Shown here: in pieces, positions 18,291 to 27,322 of the stretch
How the letters are laid out: each line of letters opens with the position of its first letter
Numbering within the stretch: the first letter of the stretch is position 1
Assembly (NCBI RefSeq): GCF_000855665.1
Contig: NZ_JXSS01000064.1
Location: forward strand, 1 to 61,242
Length of the DNA: 61,242 nucleotides
Direction of reading: 5' to 3'
Source of the DNA: Lysobacter sp. A03
GTDB taxonomy: Bacteria > Pseudomonadota > Gammaproteobacteria > Xanthomonadales > Xanthomonadaceae
Program-made: the position numbers and the translations under genes
Notes under the pieces: model-generated
What the model saw: only the letters and a program-made list of their open reading frames with translations
What the model was told of the DNA's origin: nothing
The model's database searches: none

Positions 18291-18683
18291 ATGGCCACGC
18301 AGTTTCGTTTTCTCACCTTGGGCGCGGCTTGTACCATGGTTTTGCTCGCCGCTGTGGGATGCACAAGCACGACGGCGCAGTCCGGATCTGCGCTGGTGGA
18401 GGGGAGCCAGGCCAGTGTGGATGGGACCATCGCCGCGGTGGACATGCAGCCGTGGACCTATGACGGCAATGCGGTGGTGATTCTGGATACGGCGGCATAC
18501 GGGCGGATCTCAGTGCAACTGCCGGCAAGATGGAACCTGTGCAAGGCCACTTCGGTCGACACCGCGTACCTGGCTGTCGGAGCGCACGCGCATGCGGTCG
18601 GGACTGTCACCGCCGACGGGGAAATACTTGTGTGCGAAGGCGCCGACCATCAGCTGGTGCTGGCGCGCCAGGCGAGGCCGTAG
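18291..18683 (+). CDS. Small lipoprotein of unknown function
   Basis: 130 residues. GGAG precedes ATG 18291 by seven bases. The leader [24 protein letters not shown] has a lipobox (AVGC), so the protein should be lipidated and stay in the envelope. The mature part ([30 protein letters not shown]...) looks like a small beta-barrel OB-type domain, ending [11 protein letters not shown]. Its stop abuts a remnant of a PfpI-type gene. Confidence 0.72.
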   Translation: MATQFRFLTLGAACTMVLLAAVGCTSTTAQSGSALVEGSQASVDGTIAAVDMQPWTYDGNAVVILDTAAYGRISVQLPARWNLCKATSVDTAYLAVGAHAHAVGTVTADGEILVCEGADHQLVLARQARP

Positions 18684-18685
18684 TC

Positions 18686-18829
18686 GCCGGCGCGGACGTG
18701 GTCGAGGAGGAAGTGGTCACCGACAAAGGCCTGGTGTCGAGCCGGAATCCCGATGATCTGCCCGCGTTCTGCAAGAAGATTGTCGAGGAGTTTGCGGAAG
18801 GGCGGCACGAGGATCGCCGGTCGCCCTGA
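18686..18829 (+). pseudogene. 3' remnant of a PfpI/DJ-1-type glutamine amidotransferase-like gene
   Basis: Frame 2 reads [20 protein letters not shown], then [21 protein letters not shown] and a TGA. This is the conserved C-terminus of the PfpI/YhbO (DJ-1 superfamily) proteins, whose usual ending is VVVDqGLVTSRxPDDLPAF...EEFAEGRH. The rest of the gene, including the nucleophilic-elbow Cys, is missing; the homology starts two bases after the stop of the lipoprotein gene. A deletion that removed about three quarters of pfpI is the simplest explanation. Confidence 0.75.
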
Positions 18830-18900
18830 TTTCGAGGACAAGGACGGTGCCAACGGACGTGCCTTGCGCACTGGACACCGCCCAGAGCCGTTCCTCGCGC

Positions 18901-19623
18901 TTACGGCATCCTCGGAAGTTCGTGCGGACGCAGGTCGAACACCAGCACCTCGGCATCCTTGCCGCCGCCCAGGGTCAGCGTTTCGGGTTTGCGCATGCGC
19001 ACGCCGTCGCCGGCTTCCAGCTTCTCGCCGTTGAGTGCCACGCTGCCGCGTGCGACATGGACGTAAGCGTGGCGGTCCTTTTCCAGCGTCAGCGTGGCGC
19101 TTTCGTCGCCGTCAAACAGGCCGGCGTAGATGCGGGTGTCTTGCTGGATGCGCAGCGAGCCGTCCTGGCCGTCGGGGGAGATGATCAGGCGCAGGCGCCC
19201 GCGCTTGTCCGCTTCGCTGAAGTGCTGCTGCTGGTAGACCGGCTTGCCACCGGAGTGGGCGGGCATGATCCAGATCTGCAGGAAGTGCACCGGCTCATCA
19301 TCGGACCCGTTGAACTCGCTGTGGGTGACGCCGGTGCCCGCGCTCATCAACTGCACGTCGCCGGGCAGGATCTTCGAGCCGGTGCCCATGCTGTCGCTGT
19401 GTGCCAGAGCGCCTTCCAGGACGTAGGAAAAAATCTCCATGTCGCTGTGCGGGTGCGTACCGAAACCCTGACCCGGTGCAACGCGGTCCTCGTTGATCAC
19501 GCGCAGGTCTGAGAATCCGATCTGGTGGGGATCGCGGTAGCCGGCAAACGAAAAGGTGTGGCGCGAGCTGAGCCAGCCGTGCTCGGCGACTCCGCGGTCG
19601 GCGGCCTTGCGTACTTGGATCAT
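18901..19623 (-). CDS. Pirin family protein (quercetinase-like bicupin)
   Basis: 240 residues from ATG 19623, preceded by AAGGAG. Cupin signatures: FSFAGYRDPHQIGFSDLRVINEDRV, FGTHPHSDMEIFSYVLEGALAHSDS (His-x-His metal site), DVQLMSAGTGVTHSEFN, and a second cupin around AYVHVARGSVALNGEKL. This is the YhaK/YhhW-like pirin group; E. coli YhhW has quercetin 2,3-dioxygenase activity. It follows the glutathionyl-hydroquinone reductase gene by 70 bases on the same strand, which hints at a shared role in quinone or electrophile handling. Confidence 0.93.
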   Translation of the reverse strand: MIQVRKAADRGVAEHGWLSSRHTFSFAGYRDPHQIGFSDLRVINEDRVAPGQGFGTHPHSDMEIFSYVLEGALAHSDSMGTGSKILPGDVQLMSAGTGVTHSEFNGSDDEPVHFLQIWIMPAHSGGKPVYQQQHFSEADKRGRLRLIISPDGQDGSLRIQQDTRIYAGLFDGDESATLTLEKDRHAYVHVARGSVALNGEKLEAGDGVRMRKPETLTLGGGKDAEVLVFDLRPHELPRMP

Positions 19624-19693
19624 GCTATTTCTCCTTCTCTGACGGAGGTTCTGGAGCCGTTCCTTCCGTGGCATTCACCGCTTACGCGGGACG

Positions 19694-20698
19694 TTACGCG
19701 TCGCGGATCTCCCGCTTGCCCAGCCGCTCGCGGTCGTGCGGCGCACTGAAGCCCAGCTCGGGGCCGATCGACACGATCCCGTAAGGATTGATGGTCGGGT
19801 GGCTGCGGAAGTAATGGTGGCGGATGTGGTCCATGTGGACCGTCTCGGCCACGCCGGGCATCTGGTGGATATCGCGCAGAAAGCCGGTGAGATTCGGATA
19901 ATCGGCGATACGTTTCCGGTCGCACTTGAAGTGCGTCACGTACACGGCGTCAAAGCGCACCAGCGTCGTCCATAGCCGCAGATCGGCTTCGGTCAGGGTG
20001 TTGCCCACCAGGTACCGGCTTTCACCAAGTCGCAGCTCCAGATCCTCGAGGGTGGCGAACAGCGCCGTTACCGCCTCGTCGTAGGCCGCCTGTGTGGTGG
20101 AGAAGCCTGCCTTGTAGACCCCGTTGTTGACGTGCTCGTAAACCGGCGCGTTGATGCGATCTATTTCCGCACGCAGGTCCTCAGGGTAGTAGTCGCCGGG
20201 ACGCGCGCCGACTTTGTTGAACGCACTGTTCAACATGCGGATGATGTCGGCGGACTCGTTGCTGACGATCGTCTCGCGCTGCTTGTCCCACAGCGTCGGG
20301 ACCGTCACTCGTCCGCTGTAGTTCGGATCGGCCTTCAGGTAGAGCTGGTAGGTCTTGTCGAATCCGTACAACGGGTCGCCGGTGGCGCCATCGAAATCCG
20401 TCCGCAATTCCCAGCCGTCCTCGAGCATCAGCGGATGGACCACCGACACCCCGATGTGCTCTTCAAGCCCCTTCCACGCCCGCATCAGAAGCGTCCGGTG
20501 CGCCCACGGACACGCGTAGGACACGTACAGGTGATAGCGGCCACTCTCAGCCTTGAAGCCGTCCTTGCCGTCGGGGCCGGCTGAGCCGTCAGCGGTGATC
20601 CAGTTGCGGAACTGGCTTTTGGAGCGTTCGAAGCGCCCGCCCGTTTCCTCGGTGTCGTACCACTCGTCGTGCCACTGCCCGTCTACCAGAAGTCCCAT
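19694..20698 (-). CDS. yqjG: Glutathionyl-hydroquinone reductase (Xi-class GST)
   Basis: 334 residues, the usual length for YqjG/EcfG/PcpF enzymes. The catalytic motif YACPWAHRTLLMR is present near residue 60, followed by TVPTLWDKQRETIVSNESADIIRMLNSAF (thioredoxin-like half) and the helical half with ALFATLEDLELRLGESRYLVGNTLTEADLRLWTTLVRFDAVYVTHFKC. The C-terminal NPYGIVSIGPELGFSAPHDRE loop is specific to the Xi class. It reduces glutathionyl-hydroquinones to hydroquinones using glutathione. Cytoplasmic. Likely co-transcribed with the pirin gene downstream. Confidence 0.95.
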   Translation of the reverse strand: MGLLVDGQWHDEWYDTEETGGRFERSKSQFRNWITADGSAGPDGKDGFKAESGRYHLYVSYACPWAHRTLLMRAWKGLEEHIGVSVVHPLMLEDGWELRTDFDGATGDPLYGFDKTYQLYLKADPNYSGRVTVPTLWDKQRETIVSNESADIIRMLNSAFNKVGARPGDYYPEDLRAEIDRINAPVYEHVNNGVYKAGFSTTQAAYDEAVTALFATLEDLELRLGESRYLVGNTLTEADLRLWTTLVRFDAVYVTHFKCDRKRIADYPNLTGFLRDIHQMPGVAETVHMDHIRHHYFRSHPTINPYGIVSIGPELGFSAPHDRERLGKREIRDA

Positions 20699-20762
20699 GA
20701 TTGCCTCGAACTGCTTCCAAAAGAGAGGCTCAGGGTAACGGGCGCTCCGTTAAGCGGCGTTG

Positions 20763-21026
20763 CTAGCCGCCTTCGCGACGTCGCAGGCGGCGCACCCGTT
20801 TGCGGTAGGCACGCACGTTGTCGCCGTTGATGCGCGTCTGCTGCGTGCCCTTTATCTCGTTGATCTTGTGGTCGGAGCCGGTCACCGGTTTGGCCTCGAC
20901 GGCCGTCTCATGCTCGAACGCGTGCGATTTATCGGTGTTGCGGTAGAAACGGTAGAGCGCCCAATACAGTCCGGCGGCGCCCGCCGGTCCGAGGGAGAGC
21001 AGCCAGAGTCCACTGTCGTCGCTCAT
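20763..21026 (-). CDS. Small membrane protein (87 aa) of SPFH/zinc-ribbon operon
   Basis: ATG 21026 overlaps the TGA of the zinc-ribbon gene (ATGA), so translation is coupled. The product begins MSDDSGLWLLSLGPAGAAGLYWALYRFYRN, one transmembrane segment, and ends in a very basic tail (RAYRKRVRRLRRREGG). I do not recognise it. It is the last gene of a three-gene operon. Confidence 0.72.
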   Translation of the reverse strand: MSDDSGLWLLSLGPAGAAGLYWALYRFYRNTDKSHAFEHETAVEAKPVTGSDHKINEIKGTQQTRINGDNVRAYRKRVRRLRRREGG

Positions 21027-22336
21027 GATGCGAACACCAGAAAAGTGAGGACAAAGCCTTCAATGAAGGTGCCCACGGTGAGCGCGGCCAGCAACAGTTT
21101 CCACTGCTGCACCGGCACGCTGCCCATCGTCTCGCCGGTGCGTCCGTTCACCGCGATGTAGTGCAGCATGCCGCCGTTCCGGCCGGGCTGCTGGTAGGAA
21201 TACAGCCATACCGGCAGGTACATCGACACCCAGCGTGACCCGTGCACCTGTACGTCCTCCTCGTCCCAGCGCACGCCGCGGTCGTAACGACCCACGGATT
21301 TCTCGATCTTGGCGCGGGCGATCGACATCAACTGGTCCTCGAGGCGCGGGTGGAGGTGGTCCACGTCGCGGTCGCGCTTCTCCGAGCTGAAGCCGGACAG
21401 GAAGGATGCGTTCCACTTCACCGCGTTCTTGGTGTCGAACGGCAGGATGGTGTTGATGATGTTGTTGGTGTTGGTGGCCGCGTCGAGGTTGCCGCGTTCG
21501 GTGGAGGACTCCAGTGGCAGGTCGTCGACGGTGAAGTCCACATGCCGGTCCACCTGGTAGACGTCGGCGTCGTAATACGTCGTCTTCTGCTTGCCGTTCT
21601 GGCGCGTGTAGCGCCGCGTCTCGATCTCGCCCTGGCCGGCGACGTCCACGCTCGCCTTGCCGTCCACGATCATGTACGGCAGATAGACGCCGATGACGTT
21701 CTCCGGGGTGAACTCGTCCTTGAACGCCTTCAAAGCGAACATCCGCCGCTTGTCAACGAACTGACGGATGCGGGCGACCGCGTCGTCCTTCTTGATGTGG
21801 AAGGGCAGGACCGCGTCGGGCACCGCGCCGTTGGCCACCTGCTCGTTGACGCCGAAGACGTGCCGGCACCAGTGGCAGCGCGCCGTCATCGCGTTTTCGG
21901 TATTGATCGTGACCTCGGCGCCGCAGCCGGTGCACTTGAAGCTCATAAGGCTGGCGGCATCGGCTGCGATGTCCTGCGCGCCGGACGCGATGATCGTGCC
22001 CTCCAGGTCATCCAGCCCTGTGCCGAGTCCGAACTCCTCCTCGACCCGCTGGCCCTGCCACTCGTTGCGGCAGTACAGGCAGACGAGCAGGTCGCTGCCG
22101 GGCTTCTGCCGGATCTCGGTGGAGCCGCATTTCGGGCAGCGGTTGAGGCCGTCCTTGAGCTCCTCGGCGGCAGTGTCAATGGCCACCGGGTCGGGCGCCA
22201 GCACCTCTTCGCGGATCGGGTCGGGCAGGGTGTCCGGATCGATCGGAAAGCTGCCCGGGGCAGGGGGCACGTCCCGGGGTGAACCGGGGCCGGTGACCGG
22301 AGGGACCGGCGGCGACGGAGTATCAGACTTCGACAT
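21023..22336 (-). CDS. TFIIB-type zinc-ribbon membrane protein
   Basis: 437 residues. After a proline-rich start there are two zinc ribbons: NRCPKCGSTEIRQ...LLVCLYCRNEW and FKCTGCGAEVTI...ARCHWCRHVF (paired CxxC). A long central domain (AVLPFHIKKDDAVARIRQF, VYLPYMIVDGKASVDVAGQGE, KWNASFLSGFSSEKRD, SMYLPVWLYSYQQPG) follows. One C-terminal hydrophobic segment (LLLAALTVGTFIEGFVLTFLVF) is a likely membrane anchor. Proteins of this type are found beside SPFH-domain genes, as here. Function unknown; a chaperone- or scaffold-like role with the SPFH protein is speculation. Confidence 0.83.
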   Translation of the reverse strand: MSKSDTPSPPVPPVTGPGSPRDVPPAPGSFPIDPDTLPDPIREEVLAPDPVAIDTAAEELKDGLNRCPKCGSTEIRQKPGSDLLVCLYCRNEWQGQRVEEEFGLGTGLDDLEGTIIASGAQDIAADAASLMSFKCTGCGAEVTINTENAMTARCHWCRHVFGVNEQVANGAVPDAVLPFHIKKDDAVARIRQFVDKRRMFALKAFKDEFTPENVIGVYLPYMIVDGKASVDVAGQGEIETRRYTRQNGKQKTTYYDADVYQVDRHVDFTVDDLPLESSTERGNLDAATNTNNIINTILPFDTKNAVKWNASFLSGFSSEKRDRDVDHLHPRLEDQLMSIARAKIEKSVGRYDRGVRWDEEDVQVHGSRWVSMYLPVWLYSYQQPGRNGGMLHYIAVNGRTGETMGSVPVQQWKLLLAALTVGTFIEGFVLTFLVFAS

Positions 22337-22357
22337 GGGCGCTTCCGAGGTCGTGGC

Positions 22358-23518
22358 TTACAGGCCCAACGCCTTGGTCTTGACTGCGTCGTAGTCGGCT
22401 TGGGTGATCAGTCCCAGATCCAGCATCTCCTTGGCCTTGGTCAGCTTGGCAATCGGATCGTCAGCCGCCGGGGCAGCCGGCGCGGCGGGCGTTGCTGGCT
22501 GCTGCAGGCTGCCAATGCCGCCCATCATTCCCGACGCCATGCCCAGGCCCATGATTCCGGCGGCACCGCTGTTTTCGCCGGCCGACTGCATGCCAGCTGC
22601 AACGCTGGCCTGCAGGTTGGAGTTGCCGCGCGAACCGGCCAGTGCGTCGGCGCGCTGTACGGTCTTCAGCAGTTCCCGCGTGTTCTCGTCGTACTCGATC
22701 GACACGATGGCGGTCTTGACGATCGCCAGACCGCGATCGGACTTCCACTGGTACGCGTTCTCTACCGCGGCCGACAGGCTCTGGGCGAAGCCGAGCGAAT
22801 CCTGCTGCAGTTTGGTGATGCGATTGCCCTTGGCTGGATCGTTGGTGTACAGGCTGAAAGCCGGCGCGAGAGAACCCACCACTTCGTTGAAAAGCTGGCC
22901 GGCGGCGGCATTGTCCATGTCGGTGAAGTCGAACACCTGACCGGTCTGCAGATAGCGGGCCGGCACAAAATTCTTCACGAACAGGATCGGGTCAACAATC
23001 TTCAACGTGTAGGAACCGCGCGTGACCGCGCCGACCTGGGTGCCGAGGAAACCGTCGTCCCAGTAGATTTCCGACTGGGTGCCGAAGCGGTTCTCGGGCA
23101 GCTCCTTCAGCGAGACGAAAAATGCCGCCTGCTGCGAACCCGGCTGGCCGCCGAACTTGAAGCGCTCCCAGCTCTGTTTGATAAGGGGACTGACGATGCC
23201 GTCGCCGGCGAAGATCGATTTGGAGTCCAGATGGTCGGAGCGCCACTCGTAACCGCCCGGCTCGGCGGCGAATCCCGTGATTGCGCCATCCTGGAACAGC
23301 AGCAGCCCGTAGCCCTCGGGAACGATGATCTTCGACCCGTTGGTGATGATGTTTTCCGAACCACGGGTATTGGAGCCGCGCCCGGCATTGGTGCCACGCG
23401 GTACCGCTGCGAACAGGGCCGCCGTGGCTGGCAAGCCGTCCGGAATCGTGTAGAAGTCCTTCCACTGGTCCGCCAGCGCACTGCCCACCGCGCCTACCAC
23501 TGCCTGTACAAGACCCAT
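22358..23518 (-). CDS. SPFH-domain protein with C-terminal SHOCT motif
   Basis: 386 residues from ATG 23518, which has GGAGAG upstream; the open frame to 23869 is spurious. It begins MGLVQAVVGAVGSALADQWKDFY, then an SPFH/band-7-like domain (IIVPEGYGLLLFQDGAITG, FFVSLKELPENRFGTQSEIYWDD, SYTLKIVDPILFVKNFVP). A Gly/Met-rich, Ala/Pro-rich linker leads to a SHOCT-type oligomerisation helix pair (DDPIAKLTKAKEMLDLGLIT). This is the YdjI / virion-core-protein-like SPFH group. It starts a three-gene operon with the zinc-ribbon and small membrane proteins. Likely a membrane scaffold; no precise role is known. Confidence 0.88.
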   Translation of the reverse strand: MGLVQAVVGAVGSALADQWKDFYTIPDGLPATAALFAAVPRGTNAGRGSNTRGSENIITNGSKIIVPEGYGLLLFQDGAITGFAAEPGGYEWRSDHLDSKSIFAGDGIVSPLIKQSWERFKFGGQPGSQQAAFFVSLKELPENRFGTQSEIYWDDGFLGTQVGAVTRGSYTLKIVDPILFVKNFVPARYLQTGQVFDFTDMDNAAAGQLFNEVVGSLAPAFSLYTNDPAKGNRITKLQQDSLGFAQSLSAAVENAYQWKSDRGLAIVKTAIVSIEYDENTRELLKTVQRADALAGSRGNSNLQASVAAGMQSAGENSGAAGIMGLGMASGMMGGIGSLQQPATPAAPAAPAADDPIAKLTKAKEMLDLGLITQADYDAVKTKALGL

Positions 23519-23651
23519 GCCGACTCTCCACGATTCGTGGGCGGGCACCGTACCCGCCATTCCCGCCGAACTATACATTCCCCACTGAAGAGCACGAGTC
23601 GGGCACGACGATTGCAGCCACAATACGGATCCTTCCGAAACCCGCATCCCC

Positions 23652-24566
23652 ATGGTCCAGGTACGCATCGCCCTGATTTTCCTGCTGCTCGCGCTCAGCA
23701 CCGTTTTGCATGTCGTGCCTCTGCTGCTGGTGGCGGTGGTCAAGGCGCTGCTGCCCATCGACCGGCTGCGCAAGGCCAGCAATTCCGTACTCACTGCAAT
23801 CGCCGAGAGCTGGATCGGGATCAACAGCTTGGTAGTGGGACGGTTTTCCCGTACGCGTTTCGAGGTCAAGGAGGACGGGATCCTGCAGCGCGACGGCCAT
23901 TACCTGGTGCTGGCCAACCACCAGAGTTGGGTCGACATCATCGTTCTGCAGAAAGTGTTCAACCGGCGCATTCCGCTGCTGCGTTTTTTCCTGAAGCGCG
24001 AGTTGTTCTGGGTGCCCTTGCTGGGACTGGCGTGGTGGGCGCTGGATTTCCCCTTCATGGGTCGGCATACGCCCAAGCAGATCGCGCGCCGCCCCGAGCT
24101 GGCAGGACGCGATATCGATGCCACCCGCCGAGCCTGCGAGAAATTCCGCGAGATCCCGGTGTCGATCATGAACTTCGTGGAGGGCACGCGCTTCACCCCG
24201 GCCAAGCACGCCAAGCAGGGCTCGCCATATCGGTATCTGCTCAAACCCAAGTCCGGCGGCGTGGCCTTCGTGCTGGACGCGATGGGGCAGGGGCTGCACG
24301 CGATCCTCGACATCACCATCGCCTATCCGGCGGGTCGACCGTCGCTGATGGACCTGATGGCGGATCGGGTTCCGGTAGTCCAGGTGCAGGTGCGCCAACG
24401 CGCTATCCCGCAAGACTTGCTGGGCGGCGACTACAAGAACGACCGCGACTTCCGGATCCGCTTCCAGCGCTGGATCAACGGCTTGTGGCAGGACAAGGAT
24501 AAGGACCTTGGCACGCTGCTGGGTCCGACGTCGAGCGCGGTTGAGGGTTCAGATGAGAGCACCTGA
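23652..24566 (+). CDS. PlsC/LPLAT-type acyltransferase
   Basis: 304 residues. An N-terminal hydrophobic helix (IALIFLLLALSTVLHVVPLLLVAVV) precedes the acyltransferase motifs: block I LANHQSWVDIIVLQ (HxxxxD variant), block III SIMNFVEGTRFTP, block IV LDITIAYP. The order and length match YihG-like lysophospholipid acyltransferases, which acylate lysophosphatidic acid or related lipids at the inner membrane. It is divergent from the SPFH operon and 86 bases upstream of a PHB-depolymerase-like esterase gene. Confidence 0.9.
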   Translation: MVQVRIALIFLLLALSTVLHVVPLLLVAVVKALLPIDRLRKASNSVLTAIAESWIGINSLVVGRFSRTRFEVKEDGILQRDGHYLVLANHQSWVDIIVLQKVFNRRIPLLRFFLKRELFWVPLLGLAWWALDFPFMGRHTPKQIARRPELAGRDIDATRRACEKFREIPVSIMNFVEGTRFTPAKHAKQGSPYRYLLKPKSGGVAFVLDAMGQGLHAILDITIAYPAGRPSLMDLMADRVPVVQVQVRQRAIPQDLLGGDYKNDRDFRIRFQRWINGLWQDKDKDLGTLLGPTSSAVEGSDEST

Positions 24567-24652
24567 ATGGCGACGCAGACAGCAACCGCGTTTTCACAGA
24601 CATTCCGTATGCTGCGCTGCAACAGTTTGACTGCCCGATTCCGGAGTTTTCG

Positions 24653-25837
24653 TTGAAGCCACTTCACAGCATCCTCTCGCGCATCGCGCGCGCCACGCCG
24701 CACGTGATCGCCCCGCGCGATCGCACTGCCCCTGGCGTCGATATAGCGGCGACGATTGACCAGGCGCTGACCACCGCTGGCCTGCTGCCGCGACGCCGGG
24801 ATGACGCGATCATCAAATCCGGCGTGAGTTCACTGCCTGCCCGGGCAACGGCTGACACCGGCGCCACGCCGCTGAACGCACGCAAGACCCCGCCATCGCG
24901 GCCCGGTTCCAGGAAGGCCTCCACGAGCAAGGACAAGGTGCCCGCCGGGACCTCCGTCGATCGGTCCTACACGAACGCCGCGGGCACACGCGCTTACAAG
25001 CTGTACATTCCGGTCGATCTTGACCCGGCAGCGCCGGCGCCTCTGCTGATGATGCTGCACGGCTGCACGCAGGATCCCGACGACTTCGCCACCGGGACGC
25101 GCATGAACTCGCTGGCAGACGAGAATGGCGTGCTGGTCGCGTATCCCGCGCAGACGGCGCGCGCGAACGGGTCCAACTGCTGGAACTGGTTCCGCAGCCA
25201 GGACCAGGCGCGCGGCGCCGGTGAGCCTTCGATCCTTGCCGGGATCGTCGCCGATATCGCGGAGGATCACCGGATCGACGAAACCCGCGTCTACGTGGCC
25301 GGACTATCCGCGGGTGCGGCGATGGCTGTGATCCTGGGACGGACGTATTCGGACGTATTCGCCGGCGTGGGAGTGCATTCTGGCCTGCCCTTCGGCGCGG
25401 CCACGGACATGCCGGGCGCCTTCGCCGCCATGCAGGGCCGGGCGACAACCCGGAGCGCTGCGGCGGATGCAAGCTCCAGCGCTACCAGGCGAGCAAACCG
25501 GATCGTGCCCACGATCGTGTTCCACGGCGACGCCGATCGCACGGTTAATTCAGGCAATGGCCGTGCCATCGTCGATGACATTCTTGAGTCACCGCAGGCA
25601 CCAGCGCAGCTCACAGTGGACAGCACTGAAGCCACGGCGGGCGGGCGAGCCTATACGCGACAGACCTACGCTGACGATTCGGGCACGCCTATCGTTGAGC
25701 TGTGGGAGCTGCACGGCGCCGGACACGCGTGGAGCGGCGGAAACCCGGCCGGCAGTTTCGCCGATGCCGGGGGTCCCGATGCATCCGCAGAGATGCTGCG
25801 GTTCTTCCTTCAACACAGCAATGCGGACGGCGCCTGA
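24653..25837 (+). CDS. PHB depolymerase family esterase
   Basis: 394 residues from a TTG start at 24653 with GGAG ten bases upstream. After a Ser/Pro/Ala-rich N-terminal region the esterase domain follows: LLMMLHGCTQDPDDFATGTRMN, then VAYPAQTARANGSNCWNWF, nucleophile YVAGLSAGAAM, acid VFHGDADRTVNSGN and His ELHGAGHAWSGGNP. These are the LpqC/PHB-depolymerase family signatures. The N-terminus is not a clear signal peptide, which suggests a cytoplasmic or leaderless protein. Substrate could be short-chain PHB, feruloyl or other esters. Confidence 0.87.
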   Translation: MKPLHSILSRIARATPHVIAPRDRTAPGVDIAATIDQALTTAGLLPRRRDDAIIKSGVSSLPARATADTGATPLNARKTPPSRPGSRKASTSKDKVPAGTSVDRSYTNAAGTRAYKLYIPVDLDPAAPAPLLMMLHGCTQDPDDFATGTRMNSLADENGVLVAYPAQTARANGSNCWNWFRSQDQARGAGEPSILAGIVADIAEDHRIDETRVYVAGLSAGAAMAVILGRTYSDVFAGVGVHSGLPFGAATDMPGAFAAMQGRATTRSAAADASSSATRRANRIVPTIVFHGDADRTVNSGNGRAIVDDILESPQAPAQLTVDSTEATAGGRAYTRQTYADDSGTPIVELWELHGAGHAWSGGNPAGSFADAGGPDASAEMLRFFLQHSNADGA

Positions 25838-25929
25838 TCGCGCCCGGGCCTTGCGCCAAGCCAGCGGAAGCCACGCCGCGTTCACGATCGATGCGTACAA
25901 ATGACGTCATCTGTCATCGGGAGCGCGCC

Positions 25930-26640
25930 ATGAAGCATCGAATCCGGGTTGTAGGCATGCTGCTGGCTACCGGCATGCTCATGCTGCTTACAGGATGCGT
26001 CACCCCCGGCGGCTATGGGAACCAGGGTGGCTATGGTGGTGTGCCCGGCGGCTATGACCAGCCATCAGCTGGCTACCCGTCCCAGTACGGTACGCAGGTG
26101 CAGGGAACGGTCGATGGGGTTGAACCCCGTTACAGCCGTCTTTCGCTCGTGATTGACGACCCACGGACGGGGCGCAGACAGCGAACCGACCTCCGCTACG
26201 ACCAGAACACCCGTTTGTTCTATCAAGGCAGGCAGCACCCGGTCGACGGGCTGGAGCGGGGCGACGTGGTTCGCGTTAACGTCACCCAATCGGGTCGCGA
26301 GCTCTGGGCACGATCCATCGAGGTGGTGCGCAATGTCCGTGACACCGGCTATCGCGGCGGCTACGGCGACGACCCCTACGGCGGTGGCTATGGCAGCGAC
26401 CTGCGCGGCGCGGTCAACTTTGTTGATACGCGTGCGCGCCTGATCCGGCTCGAGGGCGCGGGCTACGGCAACAATCAACAGGTCGCCTACGACGGTCGCA
26501 CGACGGTCGAATATCAGGGTCGCAGTTATCGCCCGGAGAACCTGCAGCGGGGCGATCAGGTGCGTATCCAGGCGCGCCAGGTGGGCACCAACCAGTGGCT
26601 GGCGGAGCGGATCATCGTGGAGCGTTCGGTTGGGCGTTGA
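25930..26640 (+). CDS. Gly/Tyr-rich lipoprotein
   Basis: 236 residues from ATG 25930. Signal and lipobox: MKHRIRVVGMLLATGMLMLLTGC. The mature start is a Gly-Tyr repeat (GGYGNQGGYGGVPGGYDQ). Two homologous beta-rich units follow, each with a pattern VDGVEPRYSRLSLVID... TRLFYQGRQHPVDGLERGDVVRV and VDTRARLIRLEG... TVEYQGRSYRPENLQRGDQVRI, separated by another GGYGDD-rich linker. This looks like an internal duplication of an OB-type (DUF5666-like) module. Function unknown; probably outer-membrane-associated. Confidence 0.72.
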   Translation: MKHRIRVVGMLLATGMLMLLTGCVTPGGYGNQGGYGGVPGGYDQPSAGYPSQYGTQVQGTVDGVEPRYSRLSLVIDDPRTGRRQRTDLRYDQNTRLFYQGRQHPVDGLERGDVVRVNVTQSGRELWARSIEVVRNVRDTGYRGGYGDDPYGGGYGSDLRGAVNFVDTRARLIRLEGAGYGNNQQVAYDGRTTVEYQGRSYRPENLQRGDQVRIQARQVGTNQWLAERIIVERSVGR

Positions 26641-26740
26641 TCGTTCCGATCGAGCGTCTGGCGGCTTCGTCTTTTGCGTCTTGATTCGAGGCTCACGGAC
26701 GTTCTGAGAGATTGACTGTTCCGCAACCCAAGAGCCCCGC

Positions 26741-27247
26741 ATGAATATTATTGACTTCGTAAAGAACGCTGGTGAAAAGATCTTCAAACCTGGTGAGGCG
26801 CGTCGCGAGTCTGCGATCGAGAAGCACCTTGCCAAGTACGGCATCAGCGGCATTGAGGTCGAGGTTGACGGCGACAAGGCCACTCTTACCGGCACCGCGG
26901 CCGATACCGCGACCCGTGAAAAGGCCGTCCTCATTGCCGGCAATATTGACGGTATTGCCAATGTCGAGGATCGAATCCGGGTGACCAATCCGACGCCCGC
27001 GCCCGCCGCCGGCGCAACGCCCGCCGCAACCACCGCCTCCGCACAGTCCTCCACGACGGCTTCTGGAAACGGATGGCAATCGCGTACCTACACGGTGAAG
27101 TCGGGCGACTCGCTGTCGAAGATCGCAAAAGAGATGTATGGCGATGCCAGCAAGTACCCGCAGATCTTCGAGGCCAACAAGCCCATGCTGTCGGATCCAG
27201 ACAAGATCTATCCCGGTCAGGTGCTTCGCGTGCCGCCGGAGCGGTAA
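26741..27247 (+). CDS. BON and LysM domain protein (Kbp/YgaU-like)
   Basis: 168 residues: a BON domain (residues ~20-85: IEKHLAKYGISGIEVEVDGDKATLTGTA... VEDRIRV), an Ala/Thr/Pro linker and a C-terminal LysM (YTVKSGDSLSKIAKEMYGDASKYPQIFEANKPML... IYPGQVLRVP). The same arrangement and size are found in E. coli Kbp (YgaU), a cytoplasmic potassium-binding protein. No signal peptide is seen, in line with that. A strong rho-independent terminator follows at 27275-27300. Confidence 0.93.
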   Translation: MNIIDFVKNAGEKIFKPGEARRESAIEKHLAKYGISGIEVEVDGDKATLTGTAADTATREKAVLIAGNIDGIANVEDRIRVTNPTPAPAAGATPAATTASAQSSTTASGNGWQSRTYTVKSGDSLSKIAKEMYGDASKYPQIFEANKPMLSDPDKIYPGQVLRVPPER

Positions 27248-27274
27248 GCAATAATTCCCCAGCGCTTAGAGGAA

Positions 27275-27300
27275 ACAGCCGGGAAACCGGCTGTTTTTTT
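27275..27300 (+). terminator. Rho-independent terminator after BON-LysM gene
   Basis: Perfect 8-base stem ACAGCCGG / CCGGCTGT around a GAAA tetraloop, followed by a run of T. It lies 28 bases after the stop at 27247. Confidence 0.92.
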
Positions 27301-27322
27301 GCATTCAGGCGCACCGCAACGT

